Assembly (NCBI RefSeq): GCF_003122365.1
Contig: NZ_CP029254.1
Coordinates: forward strand, 6,574,001-6,638,000
DNA length: 64,000 bases
Origin: Streptomyces spongiicola
GTDB taxonomy: Bacteria; Actinomycetota; Actinomycetes; Streptomycetales; Streptomycetaceae
Direction: 5' to 3'
Shown here in pieces: positions 26,202 through 34,707 of the stretch (the first letter of the stretch is position 1; every line of letters begins with the position of its first letter). The position numbers were made by a program, and so were the translations under genes. The notes beneath the pieces were generated by a model. It saw only the letters and a list, made by a program, of their open reading frames with translations, had not been told where the DNA came from and did not search any database.

Positions 26202-27398
26202 CTAGACCAGGGCCTCGCTGCGGGTCAGCTCGGCCAGCCGCTGCGACCACTGGCCCTTGGACTGGCCCAGGGCCACTTCTGCCAGCCTGAGCAGCTGGAC
26301 GTCGGAGGTGCCCGCGGGCGCGAAGATGTGGTGCGCGTCGCGGAGATAGCGCTCGATGGGCCGTTCGGTGAACAGTCCGGCCGCCGCGTGGATCTCCATC
26401 GCGTTGCGTGCGGAGTCGAGCGCCGACTCGACGTTGACGAGCTTGGCGTTCATCAGCTCGGCGTCGCAGGGCAGCCCCCGGTCCAGCAGGTGCACCGCGT
26501 GGTACGCGGCCAGCCGTGCCGTCATCAGCCGTGACTGGAGCTGTCCCAGCTTGAGCTTGATGGACGGCAGTTCGTGCAGCGGCTTGCCGTAGCGGTGGCG
26601 CTCGGCGCAGAACCGTGTGGTCTCCTCCAGGATGGCCTGGTGTATGCCGAGCGCGACCGCGGTCAGGTTGGCGCGGCCGTAGAGCACGCTGGAGGAGTAG
26701 GCGACGGCCAGGCCGTCGCCCTCCTCGCCCAGCCGGTTGGCCGCCGGAACCCGGCAGTCCTCGAAGTGGAGTTCGCCGAAGCTGAAGCCGTGCAGCCCCA
26801 TGGCCGGCTTCTGCTCCCCCGTGCGGCACCCGGGGCGGCGGGACTCCACCAGGAAGGCCGTGAGGCCTTCGGAGCCCGGCCCCGTGCGGACGACGACCCC
26901 GTGCAGATCACCGACGTGGCTGTTGCCGACGTACACCTTCCGGCCGTTGAGGACGTAGTCGTCGCCCTCCCGTACCGCGGTGGCGGTCATGCCCAGTACA
27001 TGGCCGCCCGACTCCGGTTCGGTGACCGCGATCGTGGGCAGGCACTCGCCCGCCGCGACCAGGGGGAGCCAGGTCTTCTTCTGCTCCTCGCTCCCGAAGT
27101 GGACGATCTTGGCGACACCCAGCTGCGAGGCCTGGACCATGGCCCCCATCGACCCGCTCACCCGGGACAGTTCCTCGATGATGATCGTCTTGGCCAGATG
27201 GCCTACGCCCATGCCGCCGTGCCCCTTGGGGATCGTCGCTCCGAGCCAGCCCTGCCGTGCGATGAGCCGCGAGAGCTCGCGGTGCGCCGTGCGGGCGGTC
27301 TCCATGGCGGGAATACGGGGGCGGACTTCGCACTCGGCGAAGTCCCTGACCCGTTCCCGGAGCTGCTGATGAAGTCGACTGGCGAAGTACCCGTCCAT
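26202..27398 (-). CDS. Acyl-CoA dehydrogenase family protein
   Basis: A 398-residue flavoprotein of acyl-CoA dehydrogenase type. It has the FAD/substrate loop TIAVTEPESGGHVLGMTATA and the C-terminal helical domain with RYLRDAHHIFAPAGTSDVQ, in which the Asp-Ala-His-His replaces the usual pattern of biosynthetic relatives. The catalytic Glu of fatty-acid enzymes is not obvious, so it may act on a carrier-protein-bound or unusual substrate. The ATG at 27398 with GAGGAGG upstream is preferred to the ATG at 27461. It stands alone, separated from the conservon by a 270-base gap. Confidence 0.84.
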   Translation of the reverse strand: MDGYFASRLHQQLRERVRDFAECEVRPRIPAMETARTAHRELSRLIARQGWLGATIPKGHGGMGVGHLAKTIIIEELSRVSGSMGAMVQASQLGVAKIVHFGSEEQKKTWLPLVAAGECLPTIAVTEPESGGHVLGMTATAVREGDDYVLNGRKVYVGNSHVGDLHGVVVRTGPGSEGLTAFLVESRRPGCRTGEQKPAMGLHGFSFGELHFEDCRVPAANRLGEEGDGLAVAYSSSVLYGRANLTAVALGIHQAILEETTRFCAERHRYGKPLHELPSIKLKLGQLQSRLMTARLAAYHAVHLLDRGLPCDAELMNAKLVNVESALDSARNAMEIHAAAGLFTERPIERYLRDAHHIFAPAGTSDVQLLRLAEVALGQSKGQWSQRLAELTRSEALV

Positions 27399-28082
27399 CG
27401 CGAGGCCTCCTCTGCGAAACGCCTGCTCGCGCGAGTGTTCGAGCAGGTGGTGCATCGGCATGGTCCCGTCCCGTACAGGCCGACTACCTCATGGTGTTGA
27501 TCGCTTACGGGTGGTACAACTCGGTGGCCAACTTTGGCCGAAATGCGGTCCGCTGACGTGCGGTTGGGACGGCGTCCCCGGTGGTACCCGCCAGCCCGGT
27601 CCGGCGCGGGGCATGCCTATGGAGCATCTTTCTGCCACGTGCCCATGGCAAGGGGTTCACGGGCATATGGCAACGAAGGACAGCATTCCGCTTAGGTCGG
27701 CCGCCGGTCCGTCCGCAGAGGTATGGAAACATCCACAACTCGGCTGAATTTGAGCGCTCTTGACCGGGAGTCGATTCCGGCGGACCGGAGCGCCGGTCGG
27801 GCGCTCTCCCGCCGTGCACGCCCCGGCGCGGTCCGCTGCGCCGGCAGGTGCCGGACGCGCAAGCCGTTCCCGCGCTCCCCGCGCTCCCCGCGCCCCCGGC
27901 GCTCCCGGGGCTCCCGGGGCTCCCGGCGTGTCGGCGGCCCGGGGCGCCGTGCGGACCCGCGGTCCGCCTCCACGACGAGGTCCGGCGCGCCCGGCGAATC
28001 CGGCATATGCGGCGGGTCCGGCGTATCCGGTGCTTACGTGCCGCCCGTGCCGCCCGTGCCGCCCGTCCCGCCCGTCCCGCCC
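27399..28082. other. Gene-free region upstream of the minisatellite tract
   Basis: No gene recognised. The part between about 27480 and 27740 is clearly less GC-rich than its surroundings and contains small inverted repeats (for example around TGGCCAACTTTGGCC at 27521), so it may hold the acyl-CoA dehydrogenase promoter or older foreign DNA. From about 27840 it becomes C-rich simple sequence. Confidence 0.5.
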
Positions 28083-28475
28083 GTCCCGCCGCCCGGCGGG
28101 TCCGGTGGGTCCGGTGGGTCCGGCGTACGCCGCGGTGCCCTTCCCCGGCCGTACCGCCCGTCCCCCCTGTCCTGCCCGTCCTGCCCGTCCCGCCCGTCCC
28201 GCCGCCCGGCGGGTCCGGTGGGTCCGGTGGGTCCGGCGTACGCCGCGGTGCCCTTCCCCGGCCGTACCGCCCGTCCCCCCTGTCCTGCCCGTCCTGCCCG
28301 TCCTGCCCGGCGGGTCCGGCGGGTCCGGCGGGTCCGGTGGGTCCGGTGGGTCCGGTGGGTCCGGTGGGTCCGGTGGGTCCGGTGGGTCCGGTGGGTCCGG
28401 CGGGTCCGGAGCGTCCGGTGGGTCCGGCAGGGACCGGCGTACGCCGCGGCGCCCTTCCCCGGCCGTACCGCCACC
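28083..28475. repeat. Complex minisatellite with a 113-bp direct duplication
   Basis: A segment of about 108 bp starting at 28083 is repeated almost exactly from 28196. Within it, CCGGCGTACGCCGCGG followed by a GCCCTTCCCCGGCCGTACCG block occurs three times (near 28131, 28244 and 28435). Between them lie about thirteen 9-bp units GGGTCCGGY (28311-28427). Every frame gives simple repeat peptides (collagen-like Gly-Pro-Thr on the minus strand, Gly-Gly-Ser on the plus), without a ribosome-binding site, so the tract is read as noncoding. Confidence 0.8.
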
Positions 28476-28600
28476 CGGCCGTGCCTGCACACGGCCGCGT
28501 GGCGCCGCGCCCCGGCCGCGCCGGCCCGCACGGCCGGCGGGGTGGGAGCCCGGAGCCCCCGGTCTGCCGGTCGTCCCGTATCTGGGATACCGTGCCGAAT

Positions 28601-29182
28601 ATGAGAGAAGATGGCGAGAGCGGGCAGCGCGACCCCGTCGACGTACGGCTGGCGGCACGGCTCGCCGGGCTGCGGGCCGAACGCGGCTGGTCGCTGGACG
28701 AGTTGGCGCGGCGCAGCGGAGTGAGCCGGTCGACCCTGTCGCGTGCGGAGCGGGGCGAGATCAGCCCCACCACCTCGCTGCTGGGCAAGCTGTGCGCGGT
28801 CCACGGCAGGACGATGTCCCAGCTGCTGGGCGAGGTGGAGGCGGAGCCCGCCGAGTTCGTCCGCGCCGCAGACCAGACGGTCTGGGCGGACGAGTCGGCG
28901 GGCTTCGTCCGGCGTTCCGTCTCGCCGCCGCGCACCGGTCTGCGCGCGGAGATCGTCGAGTCCCGGCTCGCCCCCGGAGCCGACCTCGCGTACGAAGCGC
29001 CCCCGGTTCCCGGCATGGAGCAGCACATCTGGATGCTCGACGGCACGGTCGAGATCACCGTCGGCGACTCCACGCACGAGCTGCACGCGGGTGACTGCCT
29101 GCGGTTCCGCCTCCGGGGGCCGACGCGATTCCGCTGCGCCGGACCCGGGGAGGCGCGCTACGCCGTGGTGGTGCTGCCGTGA
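28601..29182 (+). CDS. XRE-family regulator with C-terminal cupin
   Basis: A 193-residue regulator. An N-terminal XRE helix-turn-helix (about 18-72, with LDELARRSGVSRSTLSRAERG) is joined to a cupin domain (about 115-190, GMEQHIWMLDGTVEITVG) that should bind a small ligand. GTGA overlap with the GNAT gene shows they are co-translated, so the regulator may sense the acetyltransferase's substrate. The ATG at 28601 starts just after the repeat tract. Confidence 0.9.
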   Translation: MREDGESGQRDPVDVRLAARLAGLRAERGWSLDELARRSGVSRSTLSRAERGEISPTTSLLGKLCAVHGRTMSQLLGEVEAEPAEFVRAADQTVWADESAGFVRRSVSPPRTGLRAEIVESRLAPGADLAYEAPPVPGMEQHIWMLDGTVEITVGDSTHELHAGDCLRFRLRGPTRFRCAGPGEARYAVVVLP

Positions 29183-29718
29183 CCGGCTTCACCGTCTCCC
29201 GGCTGGGCGCGGGGGAACTCGGGCGTGCGGCACCCCGGTTGGCCGAGCTGCTGGTCGACGCGGTCGAGGGCGGTGCCTCCGTGGGCTTTCTCGCACCCCT
29301 CGACCGCACCGCCGCCGAGGAGTGGTGGAACTCGCACGGTCCCGCGCTGGCCGCGGGCGGTCGCGCCGTGTGGGTCGCGCGTGACGGGGAGCGCGTCGTC
29401 GGCACCGTCAGCGCGGGCTTTACCGGGTACCCCAACAGCGGCCACCGGGCCGAGATCGCCAAACTGCTGGTCCACCGAGAGGCCAGGGGGCGGGGGCTCG
29501 GCCGGGCCCTGCTCGGGGCGGCCGAACGCGGTGCGGCCGGCCGTGGCGCCACCCTCCTCGTCCTGGACACCGAGACGGGCAGTCCGGCCGAGAGGCTCTA
29601 CCGCTCGGCCGGATGGACGGCGGCCGGAGTCATTCCCGGCTTCGCGGCGGACCCCGGCGGCACCCTGCGGCCCACCACGTTCTACTACAAGCAGCTCTCC
29701 CAGGACCGGCCGGGGTGA
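29179..29718 (+). CDS. GNAT-family N-acetyltransferase
   Basis: A 179-residue acetyltransferase with the acetyl-CoA loop EIAKLLVHREARGRGLGRALL and C-terminal FYYKQL. It is coupled to the XRE-cupin regulator by a GTGA overlap. Such pairs often act on amines or antibiotics, but the substrate is unknown. Confidence 0.9.
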   Translation: MTGFTVSRLGAGELGRAAPRLAELLVDAVEGGASVGFLAPLDRTAAEEWWNSHGPALAAGGRAVWVARDGERVVGTVSAGFTGYPNSGHRAEIAKLLVHREARGRGLGRALLGAAERGAAGRGATLLVLDTETGSPAERLYRSAGWTAAGVIPGFAADPGGTLRPTTFYYKQLSQDRPG

Positions 29719-29864
29719 CCGGTGCGCGGACCGCCGCCGGAGTCGGGGGGTGCGACGGGTGTGCGCGCGCCGCACCGGCGCCACGCGCACCGACGGTGGT
29801 GCTCGCGCGGGCCGCTGTGCCCGGCGTCACATACGGTGATGATCCATGCGCGGCCGTCCGCCTC

Positions 29865-29961
29865 GTGTGACGCACGGTCACCCCGCATGTGGGAGTGGCA
29901 CAAGCGTGTGACGCATGGTCACGGTGTGGGTGCGAAGGACGCACGCGCGTGACGGACGGTC
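29865..29961. promoter_or_regulatory. Array of three TGAC-N5-GTCA operator-like palindromes
   Basis: Three related sites occur at 29865-29881 (GTGTGACGCACGGTCAC), 29906-29922 (GTGTGACGCATGGTCAC) and 29945-29961 (GCGTGACGGACGGTCAT). Spacing is about 40 bp, near four helical turns, so a bound protein would contact one DNA face. They lie 264-360 bp upstream of tgmA in a 500-base gap without genes. A site with the same half-sequence overlaps the start codon of the exporter at 34697. Confidence 0.62.
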
Positions 29962-30224
29962 ATCGCGTGTGCGCGCGCAATCACGGGTGACGCTTCAACT
30001 AGCCCGTCTTCACGGGATGTTCACATCGGTCTACACCATTCAGTGCTCTCATGGGGGAACCCCGCGCATTCCCCCATCCGTCTACGGATGGGGCGATCCC
30101 GCGGGGTCCGTCCAGTGTGATGACATTCACTGCCAGCATGACCGGAAGTGACGGATAGTAATGAGTGCCCTACATCACCGGCACGTACTGTTACGTGTGC
30201 CCAGACCGTCGACGAAGGAGACTC

Positions 30225-30416
30225 ATGCGACCGTTCGTACTGAAGTACGTACTTCCGGCCGAGAGTCCTGCGGTCACACTGCCGTACACCTACGACTCCG
30301 CCCTGCAACTGAACGTGCTGCCGGACGGGCGGCCGGCCATCGTCGACCGCGATCTGATCCTGGTGACCGGCACGACGACGTCCACCGCCGGCTCCAAGAC
30401 GCACTTCGACGACTGA
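30225..30416 (+). CDS. tgmA: TgmA, ATP-grasp-modified RiPP precursor
   Basis: A 63-residue precursor peptide. The leader has the conserved YDSALQLNVLPDGRPA pattern, and the C-terminal core (about 45-63) is rich in Thr/Ser followed by TAGSKTHFDD, giving hydroxyl/Lys acceptors and Asp donors for omega-ester or omega-amide crosslinks. ATG 30225 is chosen because GAAGGAG lies 5-11 bases before it and because it starts exactly at the conserved MRPF. The ligase gene follows 15 bp later. Known family: putative ATP-grasp-modified RiPP. Confidence 0.87.
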   Translation: MRPFVLKYVLPAESPAVTLPYTYDSALQLNVLPDGRPAIVDRDLILVTGTTTSTAGSKTHFDD

Positions 30417-30431
30417 CGGACCGGCACGGCG

Positions 30432-31370
30432 ATGACCGTACTGATATTGACGTGCCGTCAAGACGTCACCGCAGACATGGTGATCGCCAAGCTGCACGAC
30501 CGCGGAGTGCCTCTGGTGCGACTGGACCCCGCCGACCTCCCCGGCGAGGCCGCGCTGTCCGCCGAGTATGTGCGCGGTGACTTCTACGGCCATCTGTCGA
30601 CCGACGGGCGGCTGCTCAGCATGGGCGCGCTGCGGTCGGTCTGGGTGCGAAGACCGGGCGAGCCCGCCGCCCACGCCGAGGAGCCCTCGGAGTGGCTGAC
30701 CGCGGAGACCGAGCAGGCCCTGTACGGGATGCTCTACTCGGCCCCCGCGCGCTGGATGAACCACCCCTGCGTCTCAGCGCAGGCCCGCTGCAAGCCCTGG
30801 CAGCTCAGCCTGGCGCACCGCAGCGGCTTCGCCGTACCCCCCACCGTCATCACCACGTTCCCCCGCGTGGCGCGGCAGTTCGCGGCCCAGTACCGGGACA
30901 TCGTGGTGAAGTCCGCCTCAGGGCCGCCGTCCGGCGATCCGCCGGTGTCCCTGCCCACCACCCGCATCCCCCCCGACACCGACTTCTCCAGCGTGGCCGC
31001 CGGGCCCACGCTGCTCCAGCAGTACGTTCCCAAACGCGCCGACATCCGCCTGACCGCCGTGGGCACCAGCCTGTTCGCCGCCCGGAAACGCTCCGTGGAC
31101 GGTCAGGTGGACGGACGGTACGGCGACACCGGCCAGCCCTGGAAGGCCGCCGACGTGCCCGAGCGCATCGCGCGGTCCGTGCGGGACTACATGAGTCTCG
31201 CCGGACTCGCCTACGCCGCCTTCGACTTCGCCGAGGACGAGGAGGGACTGTGGTGGTTCCTGGAAGGGAACCAGGGCGGCCAGTTCGGCTTCATCGAACT
31301 GGAGACCGGTCTGCCCATCGCGGAGGCCGTCGCGGCGTGGCTCGCCCCGCCGGTCAGGGAGCAGGGGTGA
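30432..31370 (+). CDS. tgmB: TgmB, ATP-grasp peptide maturase
   Basis: A 312-residue ATP-grasp ligase. The N-terminal domain (VLILTCRQDVTADMVIAKL) matches the maturase family. The ATP-grasp core has the nucleotide-binding IVVKSASG and QQYVPKRADIRLTAVG strands and the C-terminal metal site YAAFDFAEDEEGLWWFLEGNQGGQ. It should activate side-chain carboxylates of TgmA and join them to hydroxyl or amino groups. The usual third gene (TgmC, a methyltransferase) is not found downstream; a decayed transketolase follows instead. Confidence 0.88.
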   Translation: MTVLILTCRQDVTADMVIAKLHDRGVPLVRLDPADLPGEAALSAEYVRGDFYGHLSTDGRLLSMGALRSVWVRRPGEPAAHAEEPSEWLTAETEQALYGMLYSAPARWMNHPCVSAQARCKPWQLSLAHRSGFAVPPTVITTFPRVARQFAAQYRDIVVKSASGPPSGDPPVSLPTTRIPPDTDFSSVAAGPTLLQQYVPKRADIRLTAVGTSLFAARKRSVDGQVDGRYGDTGQPWKAADVPERIARSVRDYMSLAGLAYAAFDFAEDEEGLWWFLEGNQGGQFGFIELETGLPIAEAVAAWLAPPVREQG

Positions 31371-31449
31371 CGGCCGAGGATGCCGAGCGGCGGGGGCCCG
31401 GCGGCACGGGCGCCGCGCGGCGGGACGCGCCCGCGCCCGGGAGGACCCG

Positions 31450-32340
31450 GCCGATCCGCCGGCCGGTCCGCCGGCGGAGCCCCGCCGGATCCAGGCCGTG
31501 CGCGGCAAGGTGCTCCTGCATCCGCCCGTACCGCACGGGCTTCCGCCGGGCGGAGGGCGATGCCCGGCGCAGCACCCCCTGCGGCGCGTCCGCCGGTGCG
31601 TCGTTGACGGCGGTGTGGTCGACATGCCCGTGAGATACGGCTCGACGGCCACCACGTCGGCGGGCCGTGCCCGACTGCCCGCCGGACCGCGGCGGTGTCG
31701 AAGGGCCGCGCGGTCGCCGCGTACGGCACCGCGACGTCCGTGCCCCCGGTCGCCGCCATGGCGTGGTCCAGCACCGGTCCGACCGCGATCACCAGGCCGC
31801 CGCGCCCCTCCCTCGCGGTCGGGAGCCGGGAGCCGGGCGCCGGGCGCCGTCGAACGGGCAGCCCGGACCTGTTCGACCGGAGCGACGGCCGCACATGGAC
31901 CGGGCCGTCCCCGAGGCCGCTGCCCGCGGCGGTGCCTCGGTCTCGTCCCGGTGCCCGGGCACCCGGGCGGTCCAGCCGTCGAGGGCGCCGAGCAGGGCCG
32001 CATCGCCGGAGCCGCACGGGTGAAGCCACCCGCGGGCCGGTCGTAGGAGGCGCCCGCGCTCACCAGGACCCCGCCGGCGCCCTGGTGCCCGAAACCGCGC
32101 TTGACCTGCTCGACCAGGGAACTCGCGAAGGTGCGCGCCACCGGCCGCATTGCCCGTCAGGGCCGGTCCGCCACCCACACCGGTCATCGGCCGCTCGCGG
32201 ATACCGACGTCGGCCACCCGGCCGGGATGCGCCCGTGCCGCGGGCCGGAAGCCGTCCGCGCCGATGTCCGTCGGGGCGAGGGCGAGCCGGGGGCCTCGTC
32301 CGGCAGCCCGGTCGTGCCCGAGTGTCGAGGCCGCCGCGGG
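31450..32340 (-). pseudogene. Frameshifted transketolase C-terminal-half gene
   Basis: Pieces of one protein family occur in order on the minus strand but in different frames: LALAPTDIGADGF and HPGRVADVGIRE (about 32290-32190), TFASSLVEQVKRGF and GVLVSAGASYD (32145-32020), LLGALDGWTARVPGH (about 32000), GGLVIAVGPVLDHAM and VPYAATARPFD (31820-31700), DVVAVEPYLTGMS (about 31660), and EHLAAHGLDPAGLRRR (about 31510-31465). Together they match a transketolase C-terminal subunit, but at least four frameshifts separate them. No N-terminal-half gene is near. Confidence 0.7.
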
Positions 32341-32363
32341 CCGGTGCTCCTCGTCGCCTGTCG

Positions 32364-32430
32364 TCAGAGCCGTCAGAGCCGTCAGAGCCGTCAGAGCCAT
32401 CGGGGCTATCGGGGCCATCGGGGCCGCCAT
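32364..32430. repeat. 9-bp GTCAGAGCC / ATCGGGGCC tandem repeats
   Basis: Four GTCAGAGCC units are followed by three related ATCGGGGC(C/T) units, near the 5' end of the transketolase remnant. They are likely replication-slippage products. Confidence 0.75.
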
Positions 32431-32627
32431 CGGCCATCGGCGGTCCGGGTCCCGGCGGCCGGGCGCGGGGTCGTGAACGGTGGCCGGTCCGGTGCCGGTC
32501 GTGCGACCCACCGTGCAACTTCCACCGCACTCGAGATCGACCGGCGACCGGTTCGTGGCGACCCGGTGAAGTGCGGTATGGTTCTCATGCGCGTTCGGCC
32601 GGGGGAAGTCCCAGGTCAGGCGGGCAC

Positions 32628-32701
<74 letters not shown>

Positions 32702-32719
32702 CTTGTGAGAGTCGAAGTC

Positions 32720-32755
32720 GAGGGGCCGTTTCAGAGTGATCTGGAACGGCCCCTC
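32720..32755 (+). terminator. Terminator hairpin after tRNA-Pro
   Basis: GAGGGGCCGTT (32720-32730) pairs with AACGGCCCCTC (32745-32755), and the stem extends inward with one G-U pair to a small loop. It lies 19 bases after the tRNA. Confidence 0.8.
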
Positions 32756-32944
32756 GGCGTTCCGCCCGACCCGTGGGGAGGCGGCTCGCACCTGTGGTCC
32801 CCGGAGTCGGCGGCGGTCCGGTCCGACGGCCGCCGGGACGTCCTCGGTGCGGGCGCCGAGACGCCGCTCGCGCGGGCCCCGGGTGATTCGCGGAAGGGAA
32901 GCGAGAGGCCGCTGATGCCGGGGCGGCGCTCGCGGGGGCTCCGG

Positions 32945-34381
32945 TCAGCCGGAGCCCGCGGGGGTGCGGGGCATCATGCGCTCGGCCAGCCCACCGATCA
33001 CCACGGCCGCGACGGCGCTGCCCACCGCGACCCAGCGCAGCAAGCCCTCGATCGACGCGCCCAGGCCCTCGCCCGCGGCTCGTACCTCGATCAGTGTCGC
33101 GCCCGCGGCCACGCAGATGCCCGCGACCCCGATCATGACGGCCAGCGTGACCCCGGAGGCCTGGCCGGCCCGCTCCGGTGGTACCACGACCTGGGTTCCG
33201 GCGCTGCCCATCGTCCACCCCAGGCCGTATCCGAGCCCGGTCAGCGCCAGCCCGGGCACATAGGTCCAGAGCCCCCCGCCGAAGGATGCGAGGAACAGGC
33301 CGGCGCCTCCGACCACGGTCCCCACGCCGATCGTACGGGGGACGTCGAAGCGCTCGCCGAGCCGCCCCGAGAGCAGCGCGGCGATCCCCGCCGAGACGGA
33401 CGCGGCGAGGAAGACCAGGCCGGCCCCGAGCGGTGAGTAGCCCTCGACCTGCTGGAGGTAGATCGTGATGCCGTACATGGCGACGACGAAGGCGATGTTC
33501 GCGACGGTGGCCATCATGGTGATGAGCACATAGGGCTTGTTGCGGAACAGGTCGAGGGCGACCAGCGGCCAGCGGGTCACGCGCTCGTGGAGCACGAAGG
33601 CGACCAGCAGCAGCACCCCGGCCGCCGCGAGACCGACGGTCCACCCGGGGGGCCAGGCGGTCGAGCGGTCCACCGCGTATGTCACCAGGGCGATGCCGGC
33701 CGCGACGGCGAGTACGCCCGGCAGGTCGATCGAGCGGGGCACGGTGGTGTCGCGCGACTCCCGTACCCCGGCGACCACCATCAGGATGGCCGCCGCACAC
33801 GTCGGGACGTTGACCAGCAGCACGACGCGCCAGCTCAGCAGTTCGGTGACACCGCCGCCGAACACGGGGCCGAGGGCCAGGGCCACGGCGCCGATCCCGA
33901 AGGCGTTCCCGATGGCCCGGAGTGTGCGCTCCGGGGGGTAGGCGTCCGTGATCACGGCGATGGCGAGCGGGAACAGCACGCCCGCGCCGACACCCTGGGC
34001 GATCCGCATCACGATGACGACGCCCGCGTCGGAGGAGAGCCCGGCGGCGAGCGAGCACACGCCGAACACGACCAGGCCCCCGAGCAGCATCCGCCTGCGG
34101 CCGAGGATGTCGCCGAGCCTTCCGCCGGGGACCAGGGTGGCGGCCAGCGCCAGCATGTAGCCGCTGATCACCCACTGGAGATCGGTGGTCGTCGTGCCGA
34201 GTTCCGAGGCCATCCGGGGGAGGGCCAGATTGAGTGCCAGGAAGTCCAGCTGCACGACGAAGATGCACAGCGAGGCTGCGATCAGCGTCAGGCCGAGACG
34301 CGGCTGCCCGGCACCGGGGCCGCCGGTGTGGGGCCCGGGGTCTTCGCCGTGAGGCCTGCGGTGGGGTCGGCCGAGGTGCAT
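32945..34381 (-). CDS. DHA2-type MFS exporter (14 TM)
   Basis: A 478-residue drug:H+ antiporter-like protein with about 14 hydrophobic segments. Motif A is GRLGDILGRRRM, and motif C is GPVFGGGVTELLSWR. ATG 34381 has AGGAG seven bases upstream. It faces the second exporter across a 310-bp divergent region. Substrate unknown; possible candidates include the modified TgmA product, but nothing in the sequence shows it. Confidence 0.88.
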   Translation of the reverse strand: MHLGRPHRRPHGEDPGPHTGGPGAGQPRLGLTLIAASLCIFVVQLDFLALNLALPRMASELGTTTTDLQWVISGYMLALAATLVPGGRLGDILGRRRMLLGGLVVFGVCSLAAGLSSDAGVVIVMRIAQGVGAGVLFPLAIAVITDAYPPERTLRAIGNAFGIGAVALALGPVFGGGVTELLSWRVVLLVNVPTCAAAILMVVAGVRESRDTTVPRSIDLPGVLAVAAGIALVTYAVDRSTAWPPGWTVGLAAAGVLLLVAFVLHERVTRWPLVALDLFRNKPYVLITMMATVANIAFVVAMYGITIYLQQVEGYSPLGAGLVFLAASVSAGIAALLSGRLGERFDVPRTIGVGTVVGGAGLFLASFGGGLWTYVPGLALTGLGYGLGWTMGSAGTQVVVPPERAGQASGVTLAVMIGVAGICVAAGATLIEVRAAGEGLGASIEGLLRWVAVGSAVAAVVIGGLAERMMPRTPAGSG

Positions 34382-34688
34382 GGCGGGCTCCTGTGTTCCT
34401 GCGTCCGCCGGCCGTCCGGCGCACGCCCTCCCGGTGTGCGTCCGCCTGCCGGTTCCCGGCAGGGGTAGAGCGGTGTCCGCGATGCCCCACGACATGGCGC
34501 TCTGGCGGTGTGGGCCGCAGGGGCGTCCCGAGCATAGTCAACGGAGCGAGACGATTCCGGAGACAACGCCGCATTTCGCCGCCGCGGTGGCGGTGTGCCC
34601 GATCGCCCGGCCCCACCCGGGAGAGTTCCCGGCTTCCGGCATCCGCGCAGCGCGCTGATCCACCGGGGAGCGCCGGCCTGGCCTTAGC
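34382..34688. other. Divergent promoter region between two exporters
   Basis: About 300 bases with no gene. The middle (34480-34580) is less GC-rich and probably contains the two divergent promoters. Confidence 0.5.
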
Positions 34689-34707
34689 GTGTGACGATGC
34701 GTCACAC
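34689..34707. promoter_or_regulatory. Perfect 19-bp palindrome centred on an ATG start codon
   Basis: GTGTGACGATGCGTCACAC is a perfect palindrome whose central ATG is the exporter start codon (34697-34699). A repressor bound here would block transcription, and the same sequence could fold in the mRNA and hide the start. Its GTGTGACG half and GTCAC end match the sites upstream of tgmA. Confidence 0.68.

Noticed and set aside
27505..29073. Long minus-strand open frame with collagen-like Gly-Pro-Thr repeats
   Set aside because: It is antisense to the XRE gene at one end, has no ribosome-binding site, and the repeat peptide comes from a 9-bp tandem repeat that is open in all six frames.
31211..32029. 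Intact transketolase gene on the minus strand
   Set aside because: Conserved segments are in different frames, so no single open frame can encode it.
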